Assembly (NCBI RefSeq): GCF_001440345.1
Contig: NZ_LJYX01000014.1
Location: 44,175-108,174, forward strand
DNA: 64,000 nucleotides
Direction of reading: 5' to 3'
Source of the DNA: Colwellia sp. TT2012
GTDB lineage: Bacteria > Pseudomonadota > Gammaproteobacteria > Enterobacterales > Alteromonadaceae
The position numbers were made by a program, and so were the translations under genes. The notes under the pieces were generated by a model, which saw only the letters and a list, made by a program, of their open reading frames with translations, ran no database searches and was not told where the DNA came from. Shown piece by piece: positions 43,927-52,072 of this stretch (the first letter of the stretch is position 1; every line of letters starts with the position of its first letter).

Positions 43927-44829
43927 ATGCAACGATTAATAACTATAATGCTTAGCTCATTATTCCTAATTACAGTATTACCTGCTCATTCTGCCAATAA
44001 TACCAATATATTAGTTATTGGCAATGATGCTAATAAAGGCAGTGTTTCACGTAATAATCCTATTTTTACTCGTGTTATCGGCGCATTAGCAAATAATATG
44101 CATGATAATAACTTTGATGTTTATGATGAAACCGCCATCACTTTAGAGGGTTTTGCTCAAGACAGAGTTAATCGAAGTGATGCTGAAATTATTGATATTG
44201 CCCGCTCTATTAAACGTCCTCCTATTGATATTGCTGTGATATTCTCAATTTATGTTAATCAACAAAATAATGGCTACACCACAAAAGTGACCGCCCGAAT
44301 TGAAGGGCGACTGCTTAATGTGCAAACAGGTAGACGGTTGGGTAACTTTGAAATAGACAGTGGCAGACCATGGAATGTGCCAAGTCAATGTCACCTTGAT
44401 TGCATATTAGAAAACTCAAGTGATAAATCAAGACTGATGGCAAATGATTTAGGCGCGGTATTAGCGGAAAAACTGGCTTGGTTAACAGATGGTGGTAATA
44501 GTCATTTAGGTTTAGATCGCCCTGGAACGAATAATCTTAATACTGGCTATAGCTTGATTTTTGATGGTTTCAGTGGTGAAATTTTTGCTGAAATAGAAGA
44601 GTATCTAGTGAATTTTTCAGGTTATGACTCCTATCGCCCAGTGGAGATCCGCTATACCCGCACAGAAATATGGTATAAATCGTCAATAGGCACGGCAAAA
44701 TTAAATCGTAACCTTAAAAAAATGTTAACTGAGATGAACTTAACAGCAACAATTAATTTTTCAGGCAATACATTTACCGTGAAAAAAATCACACTTAGGG
44801 GTAAGATTAATAATCAAATGAGTGGATAA
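43927..44829 (+). CDS. secreted protein with a duplicated cluster-specific domain
   Basis: 300 residues; residues 1-22 are a signal peptide (LISSLFLITVLPAHSA-like). The mature protein has IFTRVIGALANNMHDNNFDV, DIAVIFSIYVN, EGRLLNVQTGRRLGNFEIDS, a C-x3-C pair (CHLDC) and LMANDLGAVLAEKLAWL. The same order of elements occurs in the periplasmic part of the FHA protein at 54440 (NFDVADITL, LAIRFNLTV, LIDLATKKI, CDKQC, LAQDMGAILVVKLKNL), so the two proteins share a domain. It looks somewhat like the TPR-free LpoB-type fold, which is a guess. It is 117 bp after the transglycosylase. Confidence 0.65.
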   Translation: MQRLITIMLSSLFLITVLPAHSANNTNILVIGNDANKGSVSRNNPIFTRVIGALANNMHDNNFDVYDETAITLEGFAQDRVNRSDAEIIDIARSIKRPPIDIAVIFSIYVNQQNNGYTTKVTARIEGRLLNVQTGRRLGNFEIDSGRPWNVPSQCHLDCILENSSDKSRLMANDLGAVLAEKLAWLTDGGNSHLGLDRPGTNNLNTGYSLIFDGFSGEIFAEIEEYLVNFSGYDSYRPVEIRYTRTEIWYKSSIGTAKLNRNLKKMLTEMNLTATINFSGNTFTVKKITLRGKINNQMSG

Positions 44830-44902
44830 GCGATTTATTAATAAAGCTTTCACTATTTAACCTAAATCTCGGCAGCCGCTGGTAATGAGCAAATTAAACT
44901 AA

Positions 44903-47677
44903 ATGCAGCATATTGGTAAATACAAGGTTATTAAAAAGATTGGCTCAGGCAGCTTTGGCTGCGTTTATTTAGCGGAAGACGCCAAGTTAGCTGTACAAGT
45001 AGCCATTAAGGTATTTAAAATCAAAGATGCCGCTTTGATTAGTCAAGTAACCTCTGCCGTGGCAGATCCAGAGCATATTATAAAACAACGTTTTATTGAA
45101 GAAGCTCGAATTTTACGAAAACTAAGTGCAAACCCTTACATTGTAGAAATGTATGAATTTGATGAGCTTGCCGACGGTACACCTTATTATGTAATGCCTT
45201 ATATTGCTCGCACTTTAGTCGATGAAATTGGCAAAGATTATTTTAGTCCAGCCAGTTTAGACGATATACCTAAAACGCACTATCCTAGACGAATGCCAAC
45301 AATAGCAGCGATACGTTATTTAACACAACTTAGCCAAGCGCTCGCTGCCGTACATGAACATGGGCTTGTTCACCGAGACATTAAACCCGAAAATATCTTA
45401 ATTAATGACCAAGACCAAGTGCAATTGAGTGATTTTGGCATCGCGAAGTTACCCTTAAGTGAGCACAGCCAAACAGGGTTTGGCATGGGCAGTAAAAATT
45501 ACCTTAGCCCAGAGCAGCAAGAAAGTGCTAAACATGTACAAGCTGCCAGTGATATTTATAGTTTGGCGGTGATTGCGTATCGAATGTTCACTGGACAGTT
45601 ACCCGTAGGACGTTTTCAAGATCCTATCGATTATGCACCCGATATACCTCAAGCGTTGAACGATTTAATTATTCTTGCCCTGTCTCAGTCAGCATTACAG
45701 CGCCCTAGTGATGGCAGTGAATTTTTAGTTGCGCTTAAGCAAGCGCTTGAAGAGAGCATGCCAGCGGAGGAAATAAATACTGAGCACGATACCAAAACTT
45801 GGATAGGACAAAGTAGCAATCCGATAAAAGACGAACTCAAACCCTTAGCAAATAAAATTATTGAGTTATTAACTGAACAAGGTGAAATAAAAACTGACGA
45901 TTTAATTTTTCTGCAAGCCTTTGCCGATATTGCTGATTTGGATAACCTGGCTCTACAAGCATTTATTGCTCATATTACTCAGCAACAAATAGCTCAGCAG
46001 CAAATGGCTCAGCATAAAAGTATAATACCAAGTGACTTACCTTGTGACATACCTAGTAAATTAGCCGATGAAACACTGCCTAATAACTCGAACAACTTAT
46101 CGGCATTCATCTTATGGATGGAGACAGTAAATAAACACTTTCACACCCATCAGCAATTTTTATCTGCTGCACAAGTTAATAGCTTAATTGCCGCGGGGCT
46201 CAGTACCACCAATAAAACTGCTGAGCAATTAACGCTATTAATAGCGTTAAAACAGCAAAAGCCGAGTGCCGTAAAACGCATAAAAACCTTGGCTTATCCT
46301 TATTTTAGTTTGTTAAATAAACGTCGTAGGCTAATATCATTTTTACTCTTTATCACGGCTGCAATTGTTATCTACGGAAAATATCAAAGCCATAAAAAAC
46401 AATATATAGCCAATGATTATGCTTGGAGTCAAGCCCAAAGTAGCAATACAGTTAGCGCTTATAATTTGTATTTAGCAGAGCACCCTGAGGGAGGTTATCT
46501 CAATGAAGCAAAACAGGCTTTAGCTGATTTATTACGTCAAAGAAACCTTTCACAAACAAATGAAAGTCTACTGCGACAGCAACAAATAACCACAGTTCAA
46601 CAGCAACTGATCAAACTAGGTTATCAAATAAGTAAAAGCGGCAAATTAGATAAACGTAGCCAGCATGCGATAAAAGCCTTTGAAGACAGTGAAAACTTAT
46701 TAATTACCGGTAACGTAGATGAATTATTACTACAGAAATTAACACAGGTTTATCAACAAAAAGATGAAACACTTTGGCTTGCAGTCCAAGATGAACATGC
46801 TATCCACGCTTACCAACAATATAAAGACGCTTTTCCACAAGGTCAGCATTTTATCCAAGCGACTCAGTTAATCAATCAACTCTCACTTGAAAAAAGTGCC
46901 AACGACGAGAAAAAACAACAAGCGAAAGCAAAACATCGTCAACAAATAATTCAACGTGCCACCAACGAGTTACTCAATAATATGGTTACCCTACCGGCTG
47001 GTCATCTTGTCATGGGTTGCGGCAATGAAGAGCATTGTAAAAGTAAAGAAATGCCACAGCATAGTGTTACCATTAATACCTTTAGCATTATGGTAACGGA
47101 AGTGACCTTTGCCCAATGGGATGCATGCATAATAGCTGGCGCTTGTAATGTACAGCCTGATGATGAAAACTGGGGTCGAGGCAGCCGCCCTGTTATTAAT
47201 ATCAGTTATGACGATATTGTTGCAGAGTTTATTCCCTGGTTAAATAAAACCACAGGCGAAAGCTTCGTTTTACCTTCAGAATCTCAATGGGAATATGCAG
47301 CAAAGGCAGCAAGCATAACAAAATATGCTTGGGGTGATGAACTCGATTGCTTAACAGCACGTTATAGCCAATTTAGCGGACTATGTGGCAATGAACGAAA
47401 GACCTCAGTAGTAAAAAGTTTTCAGCAAAATGCTTTTGGCTTATATGATATGCATGGCAATGTTTGGGAATGGACGCAGGATTGCTGGAACGAAGATTAT
47501 TATGCCGCGCCTTCGGATGGTAGTGCATGGCAGGTCGGCGATTGCAGTGCGGGAATCATTAGAGGTGGTTCATGGCTGAACGAAGCCAACGTGTTGCGTT
47601 CAACTTTTCGACGTGGTTATAGCCGCTCAGCTAAAACAAATGTTACCGGATTCCGACTGGTGATTAATACTCACTAA
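44903..47677 (+). CDS. transmembrane Ser/Thr kinase with PG-binding-like and FGE-type domains
   Basis: 924 residues. The kinase domain (1-~285) is complete: glycine loop GSGSFG, Lys36, HRDIKPEN (157-164), DFG (177-179) and a short SPEQQ activation region. One membrane helix lies near 474-494. Outside it, residues ~560-618 (QQQLIKLGYQISKSGKLDKR, QHAIKAFEDSENL) follow the peptidoglycan-binding-1 pattern, and from ~694 to the end is a formylglycine-generating-enzyme/sulfatase-modifying type domain: MVTLPAGHLVMGC, SESQWEYAAKA, GLYDMHGNVWEWTQDCW and IIRGGSWLNEANVLRS. The set suggests a wall-sensing kinase, analogous to PASTA kinases in logic, whose likely target reader is the FHA protein of the cluster. 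Confidence 0.85.
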   Translation: MQHIGKYKVIKKIGSGSFGCVYLAEDAKLAVQVAIKVFKIKDAALISQVTSAVADPEHIIKQRFIEEARILRKLSANPYIVEMYEFDELADGTPYYVMPYIARTLVDEIGKDYFSPASLDDIPKTHYPRRMPTIAAIRYLTQLSQALAAVHEHGLVHRDIKPENILINDQDQVQLSDFGIAKLPLSEHSQTGFGMGSKNYLSPEQQESAKHVQAASDIYSLAVIAYRMFTGQLPVGRFQDPIDYAPDIPQALNDLIILALSQSALQRPSDGSEFLVALKQALEESMPAEEINTEHDTKTWIGQSSNPIKDELKPLANKIIELLTEQGEIKTDDLIFLQAFADIADLDNLALQAFIAHITQQQIAQQQMAQHKSIIPSDLPCDIPSKLADETLPNNSNNLSAFILWMETVNKHFHTHQQFLSAAQVNSLIAAGLSTTNKTAEQLTLLIALKQQKPSAVKRIKTLAYPYFSLLNKRRRLISFLLFITAAIVIYGKYQSHKKQYIANDYAWSQAQSSNTVSAYNLYLAEHPEGGYLNEAKQALADLLRQRNLSQTNESLLRQQQITTVQQQLIKLGYQISKSGKLDKRSQHAIKAFEDSENLLITGNVDELLLQKLTQVYQQKDETLWLAVQDEHAIHAYQQYKDAFPQGQHFIQATQLINQLSLEKSANDEKKQQAKAKHRQQIIQRATNELLNNMVTLPAGHLVMGCGNEEHCKSKEMPQHSVTINTFSIMVTEVTFAQWDACIIAGACNVQPDDENWGRGSRPVINISYDDIVAEFIPWLNKTTGESFVLPSESQWEYAAKAASITKYAWGDELDCLTARYSQFSGLCGNERKTSVVKSFQQNAFGLYDMHGNVWEWTQDCWNEDYYAAPSDGSAWQVGDCSAGIIRGGSWLNEANVLRSTFRRGYSRSAKTNVTGFRLVINTH

Positions 47678-47824
47678 AAACGACTCACCTAGCTGACATT
47701 TCAACATTTTCTGCTTTTTAAATTATAGTCTTTCAACAAAAATATTTAATTTACCCTAAAAAACGCTCAAAGATTTTTATAACCCTAATTAATTAAATAA
47801 TTACCTTTTTAAAGGCAGCGGGTT

Positions 47825-48421
47825 ATGACTACAAAACCACACTTTTATACCAAGAAAGCAACACGTAAATTAACCTTGTCGTTATGCTTAGTTTTTGCTT
47901 TATCAGCATGCACAACGACAAGCAATCCATTAACAAAGCCAACTGTTTCCATCGACAAAATCAATACCTCGCATGACACTGATACTTATGCGCCTAGTGA
48001 CGCTGCGATAAGGTGTCAGAGTCATGCCAGAAACATTGCCATGCACGCAGAAACCGTTGCTTCTACGGCACAATACTTAGCCGCGGCTAAAGCAATGAAT
48101 AGCTGTATTAGTAGTGCCCTGCAAAATAGCGCTTATAGTAATAACCAGGCACAGCAAGAGGCCATTATGAAAATGATGGCGGTAGCGACATTGAACTTTA
48201 TTAAAGCCGGTGACGTTATTACCGCGACAAGAGCAGTAAACAGGTTTAAACGTATTTATCCACATCAAGATCTTTACTTCGAAGATTACACTTCATTTTT
48301 AGATACCGCGACAGCACTGCTCTCGACAGAGCCCTTAGGCGCATCACAAATGAGTTCATTAAACATCAGCCGAGCTTTACGCGATGAAATTGAACGTAAA
48401 CATTATTGGTTAAACCACTAA
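47825..48421 (+). CDS. lipoprotein (198 aa)
   Basis: The N-terminus ends in LCLVFALSACTTTSNPL, a lipobox (LSAC) with Cys29 as the lipidation site; threonine at +2 suggests outer-membrane sorting. The remainder is helical, repeat-like (SHARNIAMHAETVASTAQYL, AVATLNFIKAGDVITATRAV) and could hold TPR-like helices. It lies 147 bp after the kinase and 10 bp before the next gene, inside the cluster. No family is recognised. Confidence 0.65.
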   Translation: MTTKPHFYTKKATRKLTLSLCLVFALSACTTTSNPLTKPTVSIDKINTSHDTDTYAPSDAAIRCQSHARNIAMHAETVASTAQYLAAAKAMNSCISSALQNSAYSNNQAQQEAIMKMMAVATLNFIKAGDVITATRAVNRFKRIYPHQDLYFEDYTSFLDTATALLSTEPLGASQMSSLNISRALRDEIERKHYWLNH

Positions 48422-48431
48422 GGATCACATC

Positions 48432-49364
48432 ATGACGACTGATCAAAATAATCATTTGAAAAATAACGGCCTAAAGAAGTTTTCTGTTAAGAAAGGTTTG
48501 CTGTTAGCAACAGCACTCATGTTAGCAAACAGCCAATTGGTTTATGCTCTGCCCATTTCATTAGGCACAGCATCACCCGATTGGAATCCGGTAGCAAGTG
48601 ATAAGTTGGTAAAACTACCGGCTAATATTATTGAAAAACGTATTCAAAAAGATTTTCAAGCCTCAGCAATGGCGACACGCATGGTTGAGCTTGATGTCGA
48701 TATGCAGGATAACGTGACTGTAATCAAATCAATGTTACAAATAATACCGGAGCTTGAAGGTGAAGCAGCGCAAAATAAACGTTTTGAATTATTACAGTAT
48801 AAATCTGAGTATTTAGATCTATTACAAGAAAGCCATGGTTTACATCAAAGTGCGTTAGAGAAAAAACAAGATTTATACAGCAGTGTCCTCGATAAAATGC
48901 GTTTGCAATCGGGAAAAATTAACAACAATGAATCCTATCAAATTCAGCAAGCACAAATTGCTGCAAGACAGCGAATGGAAAAAGTCATTCACCAAGTTGA
49001 TCAATCCTTAATGCATCTAGGTTTAGAAAAAAAATCACCTTATACCGATGAATACAGTAAGAATCTGAATCAAATTGAAAAACTAAAAATGGCCATTAAT
49101 CAACATCAAACCAATGAATCACCACAAGTTAATGGCATTGATATCAGCTCAGAAGAATATTTACGTCAGCTATTAATGGCGGTATCTACCGAACAATCGT
49201 TATTGGATCAAGAAGCTCTTATGCTCAGTTACATGGCAAAATTGGTGGCATTAGATGCACAAGCACTAGAATACGAAATGGCTTATGGCGACGAAGAAAG
49301 CTCGGGATTTATCACTGAAGCAAGTAAAGCAGCAAGTGTCACCACCCTATTTTACCAGGAGTAA
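48432..49364 (+). CDS. secreted helical protein of the cluster
   Basis: 310 residues. AAGGA is seven bases before the ATG. The N-terminus carries an extended signal (GLLLATALMLANSQLVYA) preceded by a ~20-residue polar leader. The mature part is almost all helix, with coiled-coil-like heptads (KKQDLYSSVLDKMRLQSGKI, ARQRMEKVIHQVDQSLMHLG). Such a protein could form a periplasmic rod or bundle. It lies 10 bp after the lipoprotein gene and 3 bp before the next. No family is recognised. Confidence 0.65.
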   Translation: MTTDQNNHLKNNGLKKFSVKKGLLLATALMLANSQLVYALPISLGTASPDWNPVASDKLVKLPANIIEKRIQKDFQASAMATRMVELDVDMQDNVTVIKSMLQIIPELEGEAAQNKRFELLQYKSEYLDLLQESHGLHQSALEKKQDLYSSVLDKMRLQSGKINNNESYQIQQAQIAARQRMEKVIHQVDQSLMHLGLEKKSPYTDEYSKNLNQIEKLKMAINQHQTNESPQVNGIDISSEEYLRQLLMAVSTEQSLLDQEALMLSYMAKLVALDAQALEYEMAYGDEESSGFITEASKAASVTTLFYQE

Positions 49365-49367
49365 ACC

Positions 49368-49769
49368 ATGCACAATTTAAGCAAAATCATTATCACTCTT
49401 TGCCTTTTGGCCATCACTATGACGAGTGTTTACGCAAAACCTAATCCACTCTTTACCTTAGAAAATTTAGAAAGAGAACGCGCAGTATTTCTCAATAATT
49501 TAACAACAACAAAGTTAACTGCTTATCAACGTGATCAGCAAGGAAATCATATAATTAAACGTCTAATTGATATGGAACGCATGGTATTACGTGATGACCG
49601 TATTTCCCTGAGCAATAGCGTTATGGCAAAAAAAGCCTTTCAAAATTACGAGTTAACCTTTTTAGTCCATGCGAGCAGTGAAAGTAAAAAAGCCCCTATG
49701 GCACACTGGCTACATGCGTTAAATATCACCGATGAAAAAATTTATAAGAGTCAATCAGGAGCACGCTAA
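49368..49769 (+). CDS. small secreted protein of the cluster
   Basis: 133 residues with signal peptide (IIITLCLLAITMTSVYA). AGGAG stands before the ATG, within the end of the previous gene. The mature part is helical and charged (NLERERAVFLNNLTTTKLTA, RLIDMERMVLRDDRISLSN). Its last base is shared with the start of the ExbB-like gene (TAATG), pointing to coupled translation. Function is unknown; presence between the secreted helical protein and the ExbB-like channel suggests a periplasmic partner of that channel. Confidence 0.65.
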   Translation: MHNLSKIIITLCLLAITMTSVYAKPNPLFTLENLERERAVFLNNLTTTKLTAYQRDQQGNHIIKRLIDMERMVLRDDRISLSNSVMAKKAFQNYELTFLVHASSESKKAPMAHWLHALNITDEKIYKSQSGAR

Positions 49770-50311
49770 TGCCGTTTTCAGCCGATTTAGACATTAACCA
49801 AAATATATCAGCCAATATAAAAAATATAAGCAGAGTGACAACGTTAATTATGCCAACCATCATGCCATTAGTTGGCCTGATCATCATCTCATTAGCGTTA
49901 GTCAGTTATTTCACCGAGTTGCCATTAAGTGGCATCTTCTCATGGTTTGAGCGATTTTTTAGCAGCGCTTTTATTGTTATTTATAGCTTACTGGTGGCAT
50001 CAGGGATTTATGCTATCGTGCAATTAAAACAGCACAAAGACGCTAATTATTGGCAAGAAGTTGGGCAACAGGCGGGCAATGCTATCGCAACCCTTGCTTT
50101 GACCTTTACCTTACTTGGCATCAGTTTAGGCATTGGCACATTAGCAGAGCAACCACTGAACCCTGAAAATGTGCAAGAGATAATTGCCAGCCTTACCAAA
50201 CAGTTCTCTATGGCTTTTATGACCACTGTTATCGGTTTGCCAACAGCGACGGTTATTCGCGCATTAATTAGCATTAAATACCAAAAAATCGTTGCTAAGA
50301 GTGATGGTTAG
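49769..50311 (+). CDS. ExbB/TolQ/MotA-like proton-channel subunit
   Basis: 180 residues with four predicted helices (about 24-48, 65-85, 103-125, 147-168). The third and fourth, LALTFTLLGISLGIGTLA and LTKQFSMAFMTTVIGLPTATV, follow the TolQ/ExbB/MotA pattern of a pore helix pair with small residues and Thr (usual form TLGLLGTVxGL and ALxTTxxGLxxAIP). Overlaps the previous stop as TAATG. Together with the ExbD/TolR-like product at 42563 it could form an ion-driven motor. Downstream of it, the palindromic MITE interrupts the operon. Confidence 0.65.
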   Translation: MPFSADLDINQNISANIKNISRVTTLIMPTIMPLVGLIIISLALVSYFTELPLSGIFSWFERFFSSAFIVIYSLLVASGIYAIVQLKQHKDANYWQEVGQQAGNAIATLALTFTLLGISLGIGTLAEQPLNPENVQEIIASLTKQFSMAFMTTVIGLPTATVIRALISIKYQKIVAKSDG

Positions 50312-50348
50312 GTCGATTAGCCATTTAACAATGCCAATCAATATAAGA

Positions 50349-50518
50349 GACTCGGTTGTAATTTAGTGTGGGTGAGTAAACAAGCGTGACGCATAAACCC
50401 ATCCATGGGGCTCTGCACAAGCATCCATGCTTGTGAAGCTCGCTTTTATCACATCACCAACACTCATCGTAAATCAATAGGTTACGATGTTGACAACACC
50501 TAACTACAACACAGCCAT
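50349..50518. mobile_element. MITE family 1, copy C, inside the kinase-FHA cluster
   Basis: The same element as 18072-18240, with the core GCATAAACCCATCCATGGGG and hairpin CACAAGCAT/ATGCTTGTG, and right end CCTAACTACAACACAGCC. It lies 38 bp after the ExbB-like stop and 17 bp before the next ATG. It disrupts no coding region but adds a strong hairpin to the putative transcript. Confidence 0.8.
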
Positions 50519-50535
50519 ATAAGAGGATTAAACAC

Positions 50536-51045
50536 ATGAAAATTTTATTTACCATCACCGTACTCATCGCAGGAATTTACTTATTTATTCAACAAAAAGG
50601 CTTGGAGAAATTAAATAAATTTTTACCGCAACATCAAATAGAGCAAGCGACTGAAACCCTACTAGCGAATGTAAGTAAAAATGTAGATCAGCAACTTGAG
50701 CAGTTTAAAAACAAGGTGTTAAATAAAAAAGATGAACGCATTAATGAATTAGAAAATCAACTGCAAAACTTACAAACACAGTTTTTAGCAAAAGCAGGCA
50801 AAGAAAAAACACAGCTTATTCAACAAAAAGAACGGCCACAAGACTTTCCACCAGAGCAAACTTTCTCAGCAACACAATACCTTGCAGCTGAATCATCAAT
50901 GCATCTACCATCGACACTCAGTTCACCAACAGCTCAGCCTAGTGATAAAGAGTTCTATAAACAAAGAGCGATTAAACGCCAAGCTAATTTACAAGATATC
51001 GCTGAGCGTATGAATAAAACATCACTACTGGCATTAACTAACTAA
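50536..51045 (+). CDS. membrane-anchored coiled-coil protein of the cluster
   Basis: 169 residues. AGAGGA precedes the ATG directly after the MITE. One N-terminal helix (ILFTITVLIAGIYLFI) anchors it, followed by a coiled coil (QQLEQFKNKVLNKKDERINE, LENQLQNLQTQFLAKAGKEK) and a proline/serine-rich stretch ending in a basic helix (FYKQRAIKRQANLQDIAERM). Orientation of the anchor suggests the coil is either cytoplasmic or periplasmic; the sequence does not decide. Two bases separate it from the next start. Confidence 0.6.
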   Translation: MKILFTITVLIAGIYLFIQQKGLEKLNKFLPQHQIEQATETLLANVSKNVDQQLEQFKNKVLNKKDERINELENQLQNLQTQFLAKAGKEKTQLIQQKERPQDFPPEQTFSATQYLAAESSMHLPSTLSSPTAQPSDKEFYKQRAIKRQANLQDIAERMNKTSLLALTN

Positions 51046-51046
51046 G

Positions 51047-51949
51047 ATGTTAAACCTGAGCCCTTATAAGCTAACTACCCTGCTGATATTATTATTGATA
51101 TCACTGATAATCATTATTGGGGCAATAAACCTTTGGCAAGCAAAAACTTGGCAGCAAACAATAGCGAAAAAACTAGCCATTAAGGATAAAAATACCGAGG
51201 AACAAAAAAACGATAATAAAAGCGAACCTAATAGCCAAATAAATAAAACCACTAACAATAAAGTTAAACCCTTACTATTCATACAGATAGACTTGCCTAC
51301 ATTGCCTGTTACGTTAACAAAAAAGCGCTCAGCATCCCCAACAGCAGCGCTTAACCTTAACCTTAACAAAACAATTCGACCCGAGCAAAAACAGCAAGCG
51401 GCAAAAGATAAAACTAATGTTAATGCTAAAACTAAGCAGAGTAAACAAACGACAACAATAAAAACTGTCTCGGCTATGTATCAGCAACTAATTTCTGATG
51501 ACTCGATAAACATTGAAATTGCTTGGCCTGATAAAAGTACTGAGAGGGAAAGTATTTTTTCATATTTATATCAATGTATTGGCATGCAATTTGGGGTATT
51601 AAAGAATCAAAAAGTAACACTAATACAAAATAATTATCAAAATATTACTGATAATCACAGCAATCAAGCCAGTGACTGGCTACGTATCGCTCAAGGGCAG
51701 TTAGCCCGTCAAGAGTATCATTGGCTAGAACAATATTATTTATCTGGTACACCCGTGCGTTTATTTCCTAAAGCAGTGGATTGGCAACTAGCACGTTTAC
51801 TGACAAGTCATTTAAAAAAAGAGCGATTACAAAGCCTTAGAGCACGTTATATGCAGTTGGGCAACCAATTTATGTTAACAAATATCACACTAAATGGTCG
51901 GTTATTAACCAATGACTGGACATTAATCACTAAAAATTGTCCAAGTTAA
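51047..51949 (+). CDS. membrane-anchored hypothetical protein of the cluster
   Basis: 300 residues. A single N-terminal helix (LTTLLILLLISLIIIIGAIN) anchors it. A ~90-residue K/N/T-rich linker follows (EEQKNDNKSEPNSQINKTTN), then a folded C-terminal part with INIEIAWPDKSTERESIFSY, a C pair (QCIGMQFG and the final NCPS), and VRLFPKAVDWQLARLL. The topology is like TonB- or periadaptor-type linkers that cross the periplasm, but no family is recognised. Confidence 0.6.
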   Translation: MLNLSPYKLTTLLILLLISLIIIIGAINLWQAKTWQQTIAKKLAIKDKNTEEQKNDNKSEPNSQINKTTNNKVKPLLFIQIDLPTLPVTLTKKRSASPTAALNLNLNKTIRPEQKQQAAKDKTNVNAKTKQSKQTTTIKTVSAMYQQLISDDSINIEIAWPDKSTERESIFSYLYQCIGMQFGVLKNQKVTLIQNNYQNITDNHSNQASDWLRIAQGQLARQEYHWLEQYYLSGTPVRLFPKAVDWQLARLLTSHLKKERLQSLRARYMQLGNQFMLTNITLNGRLLTNDWTLITKNCPS

Positions 51950-52072
51950 AGTAAATACTAATTGTCATAACGACTAACTTATTGAAGAACCTTGAAAAAT
52001 ATTGATTAACTGACAAAAAATGCTTAAATTAGGGCATGATTTATAATAAAAATAAAATGTCTCTTAATTAAT

